A stretch of DNA of 64,000 nucleotides from Trichormus_B sp936914905. GTDB lineage: Bacteria; Cyanobacteriota; Cyanobacteriia; Cyanobacteriales; Nostocaceae. The stretch lies in assembly GCF_039871975.1 (NCBI RefSeq), contig NZ_JBDPLL010000001.1, one strand, 5' to 3'. A program made the translations under genes and the position numbers. Below, piece after piece: positions 39,169-49,449 of this stretch (within the stretch, counting starts at the first letter, position 1; each line of letters opens with the position of its first letter). A model generated the notes under the pieces. The model was not told the origin of the DNA. It saw nothing but the letters and a program-made list of their open reading frames with translations, and did not search any database.

Positions 39169-39678
39169 ATGCTTTCTGGCTTGCTTAAACTTATACTAGG
39201 TTTTGTATTAGCGATCACAGTTTTATTAGGTAGTGGACTAACAATAGCTCTTTATTTTGTCAATCGTACCGCTATACCCCCTGCAAGACCTAAATTTGCT
39301 AACGATAATCCCCAAACCAAACCAGACAAACCAAAAGTCACTCAAGTAAAAGCTACATCCACACCCAAGCCTACTCCAAGTTCTACAGCCAGTCCTACTC
39401 CCAGTTTCACAACTAGTCCAACCAGTCCTACTTCCACTCCAACTGAATCACCTGATTCATTACCACCAGGAGCTTACCAAGGCATTGTAACTTGGTCACA
39501 AGGCTTGAGTATGCGAGATCAACCAACCCTGGGTGCTCAAAGTGTAGGTGGGGTTGGTGCTAATCAAAAAGTAATTATTTTAGAAGAAAGCCCAGATAAA
39601 AATTGGCAAAAAATTCGTATTGAAGGTACTGATAAAGAAGGTTGGGTAAAAGCACATAATACTAAACGAGTGGATTGA
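39169..39678 (+). CDS. SH3-domain protein with membrane anchor
   Basis: About 169 residues. The start at ATG 39169 follows AAAGGATATAAAT, a good ribosome site; an upstream in-frame alternative at 39115 is not supported. One N-terminal membrane helix (LLKLILGFVLAITVLLGSGLTI) is followed by a Pro/Thr/Ser-rich linker of about 60 residues and a bacterial SH3 domain (VTWSQGLSMRDQPTLGAQ to IRIEGTDKEGWVKAHNTKRV). Such proteins usually bind peptidoglycan or cell-wall partners on the periplasmic side. Exact role unknown. Confidence 0.8.
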   Translation: MLSGLLKLILGFVLAITVLLGSGLTIALYFVNRTAIPPARPKFANDNPQTKPDKPKVTQVKATSTPKPTPSSTASPTPSFTTSPTSPTSTPTESPDSLPPGAYQGIVTWSQGLSMRDQPTLGAQSVGGVGANQKVIILEESPDKNWQKIRIEGTDKEGWVKAHNTKRVD

Positions 39679-39763
39679 CAGTCTCTTGTCTAAAGGCTAG
39701 AACCGCAAAGCGAAAGTCAAAAGTCAAAAATATTATGGAATAGGCTTTTCCTCACTCCTAAAT

Positions 39764-41677
39764 TCATGCAACTAAATATGAGTTTTTAACTCTATGGGGT
39801 TGATATGCCGTCAACATTCTTGTAGCTTCTTCCGCAGAGAGAGGGTGACTAAAAAAATACCCTTGCATAATTTCACATTGCAGAATTCGCAGTGCATTTA
39901 GTTGTTCTTCAGTTTCCACTCCTTCAGCAACTACTGATAAATTAAGTCCATGTGCCAAGGAAATAATCGCTGTTGTAATCGCCGTCTGATGATCCTTATT
40001 AGCTAAATCCCGCACAAAAGACTGATCTATTTTTAAGGCGTGAATAGGAAAATCTTTTAAATAACTCAGAGAAGAATATCCTGTACCAAAATCATCAATT
40101 GATATAGTAACTCCTATTTGATCTAATTCTCTTAAAATTTTCTGAGTCAATTCTACATCTTGCATAGCTACAGTTTCAGTAATTTCTAACTCTAAATACC
40201 TGTGGGCTAATTTAGTTTCCGATAATACCTGTTCTACTATACTAACTAAGTTAGGTTGCTGAAATTGTCTGGCTGAAAAGTTCACAGCTACTGATAGAGA
40301 TGATAACTTTAGTTTCTGTTGCCAAGCTTTGTTTTGTAAACAAGCAGTTTTTAAGACCCATTCAGAAATTGGGAAAATTAATCCAGTTTCTTCCGCAATA
40401 GGAATAAAAGTAGCTGGTGGGATTAAACCTAGTTCTGGATGTTGCCAACGCAGTAGAGCTTCCATTTTGGTAATTTCACCTGTAGAACTATTTACTTGCG
40501 GTTGATAGTAAACTTTGAATTCTTGGCGTTCTAAGGCATTGTGTAAGCTATTTTCTAAAATGAATAATTCTGTAGCTTGGGAATTGATAGCTGCGTGATA
40601 CACTTTATAGCTATTACGTCCTTGTAATTTCACAAGAGATAATGCCGCTTCAGCATTTTTAATTAATGTTTCTCCATCTTCTCCGTGTTGGGGATACAAA
40701 GAAATTCCAATACTGGGACTAATATTTAAGTGATAATTATCTATCTTAAATCCTTGTTTAAATGCTGCAAATATGCGATCTTGGATGAGAAAAATGTCAT
40801 ACATCTCACTAATTTCTGGTAGCAGAATAATGAACTCATCCCCTCCCCACCGCCCAAGTATATCATCTGAACGCAGAGATTTTTTAATACATTGGGCAAC
40901 CATTTGTAATAATTTATCACCAATACTATGACCTAGACTATCATTAATTTTTTTGAAGCGGTCTAAGTCTAAAAAACATACACCCAGGCTATGATTATGA
41001 CTGACTTTTGTCAAAGCGTCAATCAGTAGATTTTTAAGTAATACTCTATTTGGTAAATTAGTTAAAACATCATGTAAATCTCGATAGTCGATTGTAGTTG
41101 AAGCTAACTTTTTGGCAGTAATATCCCGAAATATCCAAACTTGACCGATATATTTTTTATACCTATATTGCTGTTGATAAAAAGGACTAAATATTCGTCC
41201 GTCTCTAAAAAGAACGTTCTCAACAATTTGAATATCTGGATTCTGAGCTAATTTTCTAAGAATTGATAAATAATGTCTAGGACTTTCTAATTTTCTGATG
41301 GCAATTCTCAATGCTTGTTTATAATTACCTGATCTGATTATTAATTCAGGTATACCCCAGATTTCCAGAAATTTTTTATTAAATCCTACAATTTTATCTA
41401 GGCTATCTACTATTAAAATGGCATCTGTAGCAGATTCTAAAGTTGCTTGTTGCAAAAGCAGTAGTTTTTCCAACTCAGTTTGTATACGTTGGTTCTCAGA
41501 TATTCCTTTCTCTAATTTTATTGATGAATATTCTTCTAGTTCTGTGAAGTTTAAATTATTATTCTGTTGCTTTTTTGGTTCGTCTTCACTAAATTTAGTG
41601 ACAAGAAAATTAAAAATAGATAGAGAAATCAATTGAATCCCTACACCGATGATTACCCCAATCATCAAAATTATCAT
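39764..41677 (-). CDS. PAS-GGDEF-EAL cyclic-di-GMP enzyme
   Basis: A 637-residue membrane-anchored signalling protein. A single N-terminal helix (IILMIGVIIGVGIQLISLSIF) precedes a coiled stretch and a PAS domain at about 70-190 (SATDAILIVDSLDKIVGFNKKF). The GGDEF domain at about 200-365 keeps the active-site motif GRWGGDEFIILL. The EAL domain at about 375-625 keeps MEALLRWQHPELGLIPP, the DDFGTGYSSLSYLK loop and QGYFFSHPL. Both synthesis and hydrolysis of c-di-GMP are therefore possible. The PAS ligand is unknown. Monocistronic. Confidence 0.92.
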   Translation of the reverse strand: MIILMIGVIIGVGIQLISLSIFNFLVTKFSEDEPKKQQNNNLNFTELEEYSSIKLEKGISENQRIQTELEKLLLLQQATLESATDAILIVDSLDKIVGFNKKFLEIWGIPELIIRSGNYKQALRIAIRKLESPRHYLSILRKLAQNPDIQIVENVLFRDGRIFSPFYQQQYRYKKYIGQVWIFRDITAKKLASTTIDYRDLHDVLTNLPNRVLLKNLLIDALTKVSHNHSLGVCFLDLDRFKKINDSLGHSIGDKLLQMVAQCIKKSLRSDDILGRWGGDEFIILLPEISEMYDIFLIQDRIFAAFKQGFKIDNYHLNISPSIGISLYPQHGEDGETLIKNAEAALSLVKLQGRNSYKVYHAAINSQATELFILENSLHNALERQEFKVYYQPQVNSSTGEITKMEALLRWQHPELGLIPPATFIPIAEETGLIFPISEWVLKTACLQNKAWQQKLKLSSLSVAVNFSARQFQQPNLVSIVEQVLSETKLAHRYLELEITETVAMQDVELTQKILRELDQIGVTISIDDFGTGYSSLSYLKDFPIHALKIDQSFVRDLANKDHQTAITTAIISLAHGLNLSVVAEGVETEEQLNALRILQCEIMQGYFFSHPLSAEEATRMLTAYQPHRVKNSYLVA

Positions 41678-42260
41678 ATTATTCTTGCTCTAGTAAACTA
41701 CTGGTGATGTTCCTATTGTTATATTTGTGATTTTGCACAATGAATTAATCCACCTTATTTATACCTTATTTCAGCATCAATAAATCAACAATTAAGTAGT
41801 AACCCAGATTGATGGTGATAACCATAAGTTATCAATATGATACTGTTATCAGTTGTCAATTTGTTTGTACTAATGTGAAAATGGCATGACGACGTGTTAG
41901 TCATAAAACTAATTACAGTTTTCATATCCTGATCTGGTTCAAAACCACAGTTTTCTGAACTGTAAACCTTTTGAGATAAAGAAAGGTAATTTAAAAGCTT
42001 ATTTTAAATAATATCACTAATGAACTTTTCAAATGTCAAGATATTAACAAGCTACGATTATACCAAATACTTGTAATCAATAAAAGATATAAAGATATCA
42101 ATATATATTGAGATATAATCTAGCAGTTACGTAGTTATAACTAAAAATCAACCACTTATAGTTAAAGGGTTTACTTGGTATTGCGTATATTAGCGCATAA
42201 AATAGATAATGGTCGATTATATCAAAGATTTGATGAAGTAAGGCTCTAACTAATTAGCAA
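41678..42260. other. AT-rich intergenic region, nothing recognised
   Basis: A 580-bp AT-rich gap between two minus-strand genes. It should hold the promoter of the GGDEF-EAL gene. I see no gene, RNA or repeat of note. Confidence 0.5.
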
Positions 42261-45200
42261 TTAAATTGATAGAGATATCTGTGAACCTTGTTGAGTTTTG
42301 TTAACTTCTATCCGCGCCTGAAAGGCTTCTTTAAGGTGGGGAATATGAGTTACTGTAAGTATACAGGCAAAATCACTAGCGATCGCATTAATGGCCGCAA
42401 TCAAGCGATCGCACCCTTCATTATCCTGAGTACCAAAGCCTTCATCTACAATTAATAGTTGTAAGGCCGCTCCCGCACGTTGAGCCAGTAATTTCGCTAA
42501 CGCCAAGCGAATCGCAAAATTAATTCTAAACGCTTCCCCTCCAGAATAAGTTTCATAGGCTCGCGTTCCCCTCGCATCAGCAATTAAGATATCTAAAGTA
42601 TCGATCAACTTACCATATTTCCTAGTTGATTTTCCACTACGTCCAGCTTTACGGGTAATAAATTGTACGTGTAACTGATTATCACTTAACCGTGAAAGTA
42701 GTTTATTAGTCTCAGCTTCTAGTTGTGGCAGCACATTTTCAATCATTAATGCTTGGATACCATTTTTACCAAAGGCGTGCGTTAATTCCTGATAAATACG
42801 ATGTTGCTGCTGACAATATTTTAATTGTTCCTGTTCTTGCACATACTGAGTCTGCAAGGTTTCTAATTGATGTAATAGTTGTCCTAAACGCCCCAAATTA
42901 GCGATTTTCTCATCAAGTTCGCTTCTGCGAATCGCTATTTGCTGTTCTAAAGCATTAATTTGGTCCGTTGGGTTCGCTGTAGCTTTTAATTGCTCCACAG
43001 TGCTGTCAATTTGAGTAGCATATTTTTGCTGATCTGCTAATCTACTCTTGTAAGAATCTGCCAAATCTTGTAATCTTGTCTTAAGTTGAGGATACTGTTG
43101 TTGAGTCGACAAAAACTGTTGATAACGCAACTGCCAAGATTGTGACTCACGTACAGCTTGACGCAACTTATTGTGTTGTTCAGCACTGTAGTTAAGGTCT
43201 TTTATTTCCTGAGTTAAAGCTTCTACTTGTTTAGCTGTATCAGAATCTGTTTGTTCTAACTGAATTTTGACCTTAAATTCTTCAATGCTAGCTTGTAATT
43301 CTGGTTTTCTGGCTGCTAATTGAGCCTGTTTTTTAGTAGCATCTTTAATTTGTGCTTGTTTAATTTCTGCCCATCGCCAACGCTCTACTTCACTTCTAGC
43401 TAAAGTATGGTCTTGTTCATTATAGTTCAACTGTTGCAGATACTGGTCTAATTGATGGAGTTCTGCTTGTTTATCAGGAGCATAATCTCCTTGCAAAGAA
43501 CTTTCTAAATATTCTCGTTCCAGAGCAATTTGTCGTAACTGTTGTTGAATATCTGTAGTTGCTTGTAATTGTGCAGCTAATTGTCCCCTTTGTTCACGCA
43601 AAGAATCATAACCAGCTAGTTGCTGAGAAATTTCTCGATATTCTTGTCTTAGTACCTGAATTTCTCTGTCAGAAACTGCCATTTGTTCCCGCACTACCCA
43701 AAATTGCCCTTGGGTATCTTCATACTCTAGTTGAGTTTTTTGTATAACGCGACTCCAGTGATCCTCATCTAGAGGACGTTCACACAAAGGACACAAAGCA
43801 TTGGGATTTTGGAGTATTTGTAATTTTTGCTCTAGCTCTCGCAGTACTTTTTCGTAATCTAGCTGGTGGGCTTGTAAACGTTCTATAAAGTGTCGGCGTT
43901 CCTGTCCTTTTTCCTGTACCCGCTGTAAATAAACCCGTTTTTTTTCGAGTTCTTCAATTTGTATACCCACATCTAGCACTGCTTGTTGTAGTTGCGGTTG
44001 ATGAAGATGTTGATTTTGGAGTTGGGCTTCTGTAGCTTGCAGTTGTTCCAGCCGTGCTACTAAACTAGCATGAGTGCGATCTAATTGATTTTGTAAACTT
44101 AACCGTTGTTGTAATAAAGGATTCACTTGCATTTGTAACTGATCGAAATAATTAAGATACTTACGAGCCGAGGCTAATTGAGCTGAAGCAGTTTCTACTT
44201 CCAAAGATTTGGTGAGAGTTTGTTGAATTTCTTGCTCTTGTTGTTCTAAGGCTTCTAACTGAGCTTGAGCTTGTTGAAATTTAAGCTCAATTGCTTGGAC
44301 TTGTTTATTAAGCTGTTGTTGTTGTTGTTGTCGGAAGCTGGTAGCGCGGGTATGTTGTTCAAATTTAACAGCAAAAGCTTCCTCTTCAGATTGCAGAGTT
44401 TGATATTGAGCATATCCGGCGGTAATTTCGGCAGCTTGATTTAAAATTACTTCTAAATCTGCTAATTGGGATTTAACAGCTAATTGTTCTTGATGTAACC
44501 GATCACAATCTTGGCTAAGATTTTGATATTGTTGCCACACAAAATTAAGTTGTTGTTCCCAACTTTGGCGTTGATGTTGAACAACTTGCAAACTTTGCAA
44601 TTGACTATTATCAAAAGCCTGCTGCTGTTGAAGACTATTCAGTTGAGATTCTAACGCCACTCTTTGCGCTTTCGTTGTTTCTCGTTGTTCGAGTTGGACT
44701 TTGATATTATCCAAAGAACGCTCTAACTCTTCCGCCCTTCCTTTATAAAGTTTAGAATTGTCCTTAGCTCTTTCTTCTAATACATCATATTGATTCAGTT
44801 TTAACAACTCGGCTAAAATTTCCTTCCGTTCAGTAGGACGCTTGAGCATGAATTCATCTGCTCGTCCTTGACGCAGGTAAGCAGAATTAATAAAAGTTTC
44901 GTAATCGAGCTTGATATGTTGTATAATCACATCCTGTGTTGCTCGCATCCCTTTACCAGTTAGGGGACGAAATCCAGCAGGAGTTTCAATTTGAAATTCC
45001 AGGATGCTAGTGGCACCCTGTGCACGAGTACGAATTACGCGATAAGTTTGTTGGTTATTGTAGAAAGTAAAATCAACTCTGACCTCTTTTGCGCCAGAAT
45101 AGATAACATCATCTTCAAAAGTGGCACGGCTTTGACCCCAAATAGACCAAGTAATAGCTTCGAGAAGGGAAGATTTACCCGCACCATTAGAACCACAAAT

Positions 45201-45284
45201 ACAAGCCGTATGCAAACCGCTAAAATCCAAAGTTGCATCACGGTAACTAAGGAAGTTTTTAAGGATAAGTTGAACTGGAATCAT
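42261..45284 (-). CDS. sbcC: SbcC exonuclease subunit (Rad50-type SMC ATPase)
   Basis: A 1007-residue SMC-like ATPase that with SbcD cuts hairpins and processes double-strand breaks. Walker A is GSNGAGKSSLLEA near residue 31, two long Gln-rich coiled coils run through the middle, the zinc hook is CPLCERPL near residue 499, the ABC signature is YSGGEAFRINFAIRLALAK near 910, and Walker B is LLIVDEGFGTQD near 950. Length and architecture match intact SbcC. No sbcD gene adjoins it here, whereas in many bacteria the two are an operon. Monocistronic. Confidence 0.95.
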   Translation of the reverse strand: MIPVQLILKNFLSYRDATLDFSGLHTACICGSNGAGKSSLLEAITWSIWGQSRATFEDDVIYSGAKEVRVDFTFYNNQQTYRVIRTRAQGATSILEFQIETPAGFRPLTGKGMRATQDVIIQHIKLDYETFINSAYLRQGRADEFMLKRPTERKEILAELLKLNQYDVLEERAKDNSKLYKGRAEELERSLDNIKVQLEQRETTKAQRVALESQLNSLQQQQAFDNSQLQSLQVVQHQRQSWEQQLNFVWQQYQNLSQDCDRLHQEQLAVKSQLADLEVILNQAAEITAGYAQYQTLQSEEEAFAVKFEQHTRATSFRQQQQQQLNKQVQAIELKFQQAQAQLEALEQQEQEIQQTLTKSLEVETASAQLASARKYLNYFDQLQMQVNPLLQQRLSLQNQLDRTHASLVARLEQLQATEAQLQNQHLHQPQLQQAVLDVGIQIEELEKKRVYLQRVQEKGQERRHFIERLQAHQLDYEKVLRELEQKLQILQNPNALCPLCERPLDEDHWSRVIQKTQLEYEDTQGQFWVVREQMAVSDREIQVLRQEYREISQQLAGYDSLREQRGQLAAQLQATTDIQQQLRQIALEREYLESSLQGDYAPDKQAELHQLDQYLQQLNYNEQDHTLARSEVERWRWAEIKQAQIKDATKKQAQLAARKPELQASIEEFKVKIQLEQTDSDTAKQVEALTQEIKDLNYSAEQHNKLRQAVRESQSWQLRYQQFLSTQQQYPQLKTRLQDLADSYKSRLADQQKYATQIDSTVEQLKATANPTDQINALEQQIAIRRSELDEKIANLGRLGQLLHQLETLQTQYVQEQEQLKYCQQQHRIYQELTHAFGKNGIQALMIENVLPQLEAETNKLLSRLSDNQLHVQFITRKAGRSGKSTRKYGKLIDTLDILIADARGTRAYETYSGGEAFRINFAIRLALAKLLAQRAGAALQLLIVDEGFGTQDNEGCDRLIAAINAIASDFACILTVTHIPHLKEAFQARIEVNKTQQGSQISLSI

Positions 45285-45780
45285 TCAGGCTATAGCGCCA
45301 TATATACAATTTTGATAATGAGCAGTACAGATGCACTTTATTGTTAGTTTAGCTGTCTAAATATCACGTTTCTAGTCTTGAAGATATTAATTTTACAAAA
45401 GTTTACAATTCAGCAGCAATTTTTTTACTATTTGATGGTTCGAGTAGAAATTAATCAAAAAAGCGAGGTTGGCATAAACAGTCCCAAGCCAATATATAGA
45501 CAATAATATTTATAAGCAGGAGATTACAGGACTTATGTAAAATCTTTCTGCAATTCTCTTTTCTGTGTTTCGTATCTCTTCGTAACGCTACGCGAACACT
45601 TCTTCACAGTTAATTTTTATTCTTAGAAAGTTGAGATTATTGAGCCAGGTAATGTATTATACATTTTCCCATTCCTCAGGTTTGGTAAATGGTGTTCAGG
45701 TGAAAATATTATTCTGGGTAATTAATGTCTGGCAGCAAGCATCAGAGCAAACATTGTCAATCTGGGGAGAAACAGCAACA
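45285..45780. other. Intergenic region, nothing coding
   Basis: About 500 bp without a supportable gene. A degenerate CGTAACGCTACGCGAAC word near 45579-45597 belongs to the class of GC-richer dispersed repeats that recur at 50290 and 61560. Frames opening upstream of 45781 are not protein-like. Confidence 0.4.
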
Positions 45781-46391
45781 ATGATTCAGACTTTACAGAA
45801 AGAAGTCACATTTGATGAATTTATTGCCTGGTATCCAGAAAATATAGAACACGGTTATGAATTCCATTATGGAGTAATTGCCCAAATACCGAAACCAAAA
45901 GGTAAGCATTCAAAATTAGCAGGATTTATCATCGCTGAACTCAGTTTCCTGTTGAGACAATATAAATTACCCTTCTTTATTACCAGAGAATGTATCATCA
46001 AATCTGTAAACGGAAAATCTGGATATGAAGCAGATGTGATAGTGCTAGATGAAGCAGCGCTTGTAAATTAACCAACATGAGAATCTAAATCAGTCATTAC
46101 TCAAGGAAGATTAGTGAAATTAATCATTAAAGTTGTTAGCACCAATTAGCATGATTTTTATTTTAATAAACTGGGATACTATGAAGAGCTAGGTATTCGA
46201 GAATATTGGATTGTTGATTATTTAGCTTTTGGTGGAAGAAATTTCATTGGTAATCCTAAACAACCCACTATTTGTGTTTATGAATTAGTAGATAGAGAAT
46301 ATAAAGTTACTCAATTCCGTGCAAATGAAACCTTTAAATGACCACATTTTCAGAATTGAATTTGACGGTTGAGCAGATTTTTCAGATTTAG
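45781..46391 (+). pseudogene. Uma2 family (DUF820) pseudogene 1
   Basis: From ATG 45781 (MIQTLQKEVTFDEFIAW) the frame reads YPENIEHGYEFHYGVIAQIPKPKGKHSKLAG and YEADVIVLDEAALVN, then a TAA at 46069. After two further stops it continues YYEELGIREYWIVDYLAFGG, PKQPTICVYELVDREYKVTQF, a stop and a frameshift into FSELNLTVEQIFQI. This is the whole length of a cyanobacterial Uma2 protein, a PD-(D/E)XK nuclease fold of unknown role that occurs in many copies. The EYWIVD catalytic-core motif is kept but the gene is dead. Confidence 0.85.
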
Positions 46392-46402
46392 TTAAAGGTT
46401 GA

Positions 46403-46655
46403 TTAGAAAGCAATTCCATCCAACATTTGAGCAAGTGGAATACGTTCTCTAGGTTTTGCTTGCTATAATGATATTTTCAGAATTATTTTGACAAACTTAA
46501 TAGGAGTATCATCTGGGTCATTTTCTAGTTTATCTGTAGATTCATCAAAATAGAACAACAACTCGGACACAAGCAGGTATTTCTATGTCGATAGCTTGAT
46601 CTAGTAACAGTTGTTCTTTTTCCTCAGTTGTTCCTGTAACTTCTACTGCTTTCAT
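46403..46655 (-). pseudogene. Small antitoxin-like protein pseudogene
   Basis: From ATG 46655 it reads MKAVEVTGTTEEKEQLLLDQAID and IPACVRVVVLF, then stops and a frameshift into ENDPDDTPIKFVKIILKIS, TAG, and QAKPRERIPLAQMLDGIAF ending at 46403. The pattern (short N-terminal beta strands, then a Pro-rich ISELW-like tail) is that of small cyanobacterial antitoxin-like proteins. No matching toxin gene is next to it; a dead Uma2 gene converges on it. Assignment as antitoxin is tentative. Confidence 0.55.
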
Positions 46656-47105
46656 TTATCTGTCCAAACTTCATCTATATTTAGATTTATTTTATATTTT
46701 CGCGAATTTTCAAGGAAATTGCTGTTTTTCAGTTGTGGAAGAATTGTCAAAAATCAAGAACCACAAATTATTAGGACTTATTAGGACTTACGCAACTGTT
46801 ACAGTCAAGGTCTCTTGTAGGGTGCGTTAGATCTCAAAAATCTATTGATACTAACCAACTTATAGGTATCTTGCACCCTACTAATATACCAGTTACCTAA
46901 ATCGTGAATAGCACTTCCCCCATCGCATCATACACACTCCGGTTAATCAGTGAGAATTCCCCTACCTGTGCGAAAATTGCTGAACTCTATCTCCCCCTAG
47001 AGCCGACACCCTATTCCCCTATAAGAGTATCATTCCCTACTTGACAAAGGACTCATAATAGAATAAGGTCTTTCGCAAAGACTTCTTAGGAAATACTATC
47101 CAAAC
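46656..47105. repeat. Intergenic region with dispersed GTAGGGTGC inverted repeat
   Basis: No gene. Arms GTAGGGTGC (46817-46825) and GCACCCTAC (46873-46881) form a 9-bp inverted repeat of a type common between cyanobacterial genes. A tandem TTATTAGGAC duplication is at 46776-46796. A block around 46920-47030 is richer in C and may be degraded coding sequence that I cannot identify. Confidence 0.45.
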
Positions 47106-47687
47106 TTATGCCTTGCTCAAGACGAATACACTTCCCTCGTTACCCCTAGCAATCCGTAAATCGCTATCTATATAGGTAATATCTAACCATCCTTGTTGAT
47201 CGCTTTTGATAGGAAAGTCAATGGCTATAAATTTCTCACCAGATTCAATTTGTTGGATAAAATATGCTGGTAATTTGTAGCCAACTAGCTTTTGTAAGCC
47301 AATAATAGAACGTTGGAATTTTACTTGGACTCGACGCTCAGAAACTGGTTGAAATTTAGCGGTTACGCTGACTAGTCCTTCTAAAGAAGGTAGTCCATAG
47401 ATTTCAGCTATGTTATAAACACTGGTAGTTTCTACTCGAATACATTGGTGAATATGGCCAAGTTTATAAAAGGGAAAACGATCTAGGTTTAACAAAGCTT
47501 TGCTGGTAGTGTATAGTAGTCGCCAATCACCTTCTAGTAAGTGGGTGGCTTCTAAAGGGCAAGGTGTGGGGTTAAAGTCTTCTAAGCCTGAGATCAGAGC
47601 TAGAATAGCCTGTTTTTGGCTTTCAGTTGCCAGCAAACCGCGATTTGTACCAGCAATTGCTGCTAAAAGAGTAGACTTTGTCATCAT
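47106..47687 (-). CDS. PAP/fibrillin family protein
   Basis: A 193-residue lipocalin-like protein of the plastid-lipid-associated/fibrillin family, which in plants coats plastoglobules and in cyanobacteria associates with thylakoids and stress protection. Typical family stretches are LLEGDWRLLYTTSKALLNLDRF near residue 52, VSVTAKFQPVSERRVQVKFQ in the middle, and GWLDITYIDSDLRIARGNEGSVFVL at the C-terminus. Two adjacent ATGs (47687, 47684) follow GAGGTAGAAGG, a strong ribosome site. Single gene; ligand unknown. Confidence 0.88.
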   Translation of the reverse strand: MMTKSTLLAAIAGTNRGLLATESQKQAILALISGLEDFNPTPCPLEATHLLEGDWRLLYTTSKALLNLDRFPFYKLGHIHQCIRVETTSVYNIAEIYGLPSLEGLVSVTAKFQPVSERRVQVKFQRSIIGLQKLVGYKLPAYFIQQIESGEKFIAIDFPIKSDQQGWLDITYIDSDLRIARGNEGSVFVLSKA

Positions 47688-47927
47688 GGCCTTCTACCTC
47701 AAAATATAACTATAAAATCAGAATTAACAATCTTAATTAATGTTCTGTGTATACAGCCATGCAATCTACTAGGAATCACAGGCAGTTTACTATAGGCGTG
47801 TTAAATTAATTTTTTTGTTTAATTCGGATTTATAAATCAAAGAGTTGAATCATTAACTAAATTATCCGGTATCAAATGATAAACTCTTAATGTCTAGTTA
47901 CAAAAACCTCTTCATACATTCGTTGAT

Positions 47928-48167
47928 ATGTTAAATTCTCCTCTACGTGAGCAACCCCGAAACCAGCGAGCTACAGTAATTCCCTTGAAGCAAGAGTCCT
48001 CAATTTTGGACTGGTTGCAATCTAGCGGTCGTCTTATAGCACGTGAACCTCACGAATCAGCTTTTTCCGAACAAGAAGAAGAAATATCAGATTTTCTGGG
48101 TGGAGAAGATGCAATTGGCGACCTTGACTATGATGATGATAATGATATAGCTATAGATGAGGACTAA
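47928..48167 (+). CDS. DUF3134-type small acidic protein
   Basis: A 79-residue cyanobacterial protein with no known function. The first half is basic and contains LREQPRNQRATVIPLKQESSILDWLQSSGRLI; the C-terminus is strongly acidic (DLDYDDDNDIAIDED). There is no membrane helix or signal. It is 90 bp upstream of mraY on the same strand and may be co-transcribed. The family name is given from memory of the pattern. Confidence 0.7.
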   Translation: MLNSPLREQPRNQRATVIPLKQESSILDWLQSSGRLIAREPHESAFSEQEEEISDFLGGEDAIGDLDYDDDNDIAIDED

Positions 48168-48257
48168 TCAGAAGAGGCTTGGGGACTTAGTTTGATCAAT
48201 ATCAACAGTCTCTTTTTGCCGTTTTTATTTTAAGTGTGGAGTGAAGGGAAATTTTCT

Positions 48258-49361
48258 GTGGACGCTAAACTATCTCCTAATCAAGGTTTGAACATTTCTG
48301 GTATTGGGTTGGCTTCTTTGTTAGCCCTTTCATTGACTGTAACTGCATTAATTTTAGATTGGCTGGGGCATAGATTACCCTGGCATCCAAGTTCCCTCAC
48401 GATGCCGTTTTTACTTTGTTCTGTGGGTGCTGCGGCTGCTGGTAATTGTGTCATACCCCTATTACAAGCATTGAAAACAGGACAAGTTATTCGGGAAGAT
48501 GGGCCTCAAGCACATTTGAAAAAAGCTGGAACTCCTACTATGGGGGGTGTTTTTTTCATACCTGTGGCTGTAATGGTTGCCTGTGTATTGTCTAACTTTG
48601 CTCAAGATGTAGTTGCTGTTTCTCTTTTAACACTCAGCTATGGTTTAATTGGCTGGATAGACGATTGGCAAATTTTGCGTCGTAAATCAAATAAAGGTAT
48701 ATCTCCGAAGATGAAACTGGTTTTGCAGATCCTTTTTGCGACTGGTTTCTGTCTGTGGATGATGTTTAATAGAGATTTGAGTATATCAAATATCGCTTTA
48801 CCTTGGGTTAGTTTTTCCTTACCTTTAGGATTACTCTTTTGGCCTTTGGCTGGTTTTGTGTTGCTAGCAGAAAGTAATGCTACTAATTTAACAGATGGGA
48901 TTGATGGGTTAGCAGGGGGAACAGTTGCTATCGCTATTTTCGCATTAGGTGCTTTTATTAGACCAACTTCAGCTGAGCTGATGATATTCTGTGCAGCCAT
49001 AAGTGGTAGTTGCTTAGGATTTTTAGCCCATAACCGCAACCCAGCCCGTGTTTTCATGGGAGATACTGGTTCTCTAGCATTAGGCGGTGCTTTAGCTGCT
49101 GTTGCACTACTAACTAACAGTTTAGTAGTCCTGTTTATTCTTAGCGGTATCTTTTTTGTGGAAACCCTGTCTGTGATGGCGCAAGTGAGTTATTACAAAG
49201 CTACTAAAGGGCCAGATGGTAAAGGTAAGCGTCTATTTAAAATGGCTCCATTACACCATCACTTAGAATTAACTGGCTGGTCAGAATTGCAAGTAGTTTC
49301 CGTTTTCTACATTATCGCCGCGATTTTGGCTACTATATGCTTGACAGTGATTAAATTCTGA
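48258..49361 (+). CDS. mraY: Phospho-N-acetylmuramoyl-pentapeptide transferase
   Basis: Integral membrane enzyme (367 residues, about ten helices) that makes lipid I by joining UDP-MurNAc-pentapeptide to undecaprenyl phosphate. Diagnostic motifs: KKAGTPTMGG, the aspartate pair in GWIDDWQILRRKSNKG, NLTDGIDGLAGG, FMGDTGSLALGG and the cytoplasmic APLHHHLE. The start is taken as GTG 48258 (VDAKLSPNQGL) because GAAGGGAA lies 7 nt upstream; a GTG at 48234 is an alternative. A strong palindromic terminator follows. It stands apart from other mur genes, as is usual in cyanobacteria. Confidence 0.94.
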   Translation: MDAKLSPNQGLNISGIGLASLLALSLTVTALILDWLGHRLPWHPSSLTMPFLLCSVGAAAAGNCVIPLLQALKTGQVIREDGPQAHLKKAGTPTMGGVFFIPVAVMVACVLSNFAQDVVAVSLLTLSYGLIGWIDDWQILRRKSNKGISPKMKLVLQILFATGFCLWMMFNRDLSISNIALPWVSFSLPLGLLFWPLAGFVLLAESNATNLTDGIDGLAGGTVAIAIFALGAFIRPTSAELMIFCAAISGSCLGFLAHNRNPARVFMGDTGSLALGGALAAVALLTNSLVVLFILSGIFFVETLSVMAQVSYYKATKGPDGKGKRLFKMAPLHHHLELTGWSELQVVSVFYIIAAILATICLTVIKF

Positions 49362-49381
49362 AAACTTTAGCATACAATGAA

Positions 49382-49430
49382 AATAAAATGATTAACCCCC
49401 TAATTTACAGGGGGTTAATCATTTTATTTG
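49382..49430. terminator. Bidirectional intrinsic terminator
   Basis: A perfect 21-bp inverted repeat (49382-49402 and 49410-49430) with a 7-nt loop. The core is ACCCCCT/AGGGGGT and both outer arms are AT-rich, so a U-rich tail is made in either direction. It serves mraY (plus) and the small minus-strand gene at 49450. Confidence 0.9.
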
Positions 49431-49449
49431 TCTTGCTTCATTTAATTAG

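Noticed and set aside
45631..45780. N-terminal extension of the first Uma2 relic from a TTG at 45631
   Set aside because: The family begins at the MIQTLQKEVTF sequence (ATG 45781); the upstream codons are not Uma2-like.
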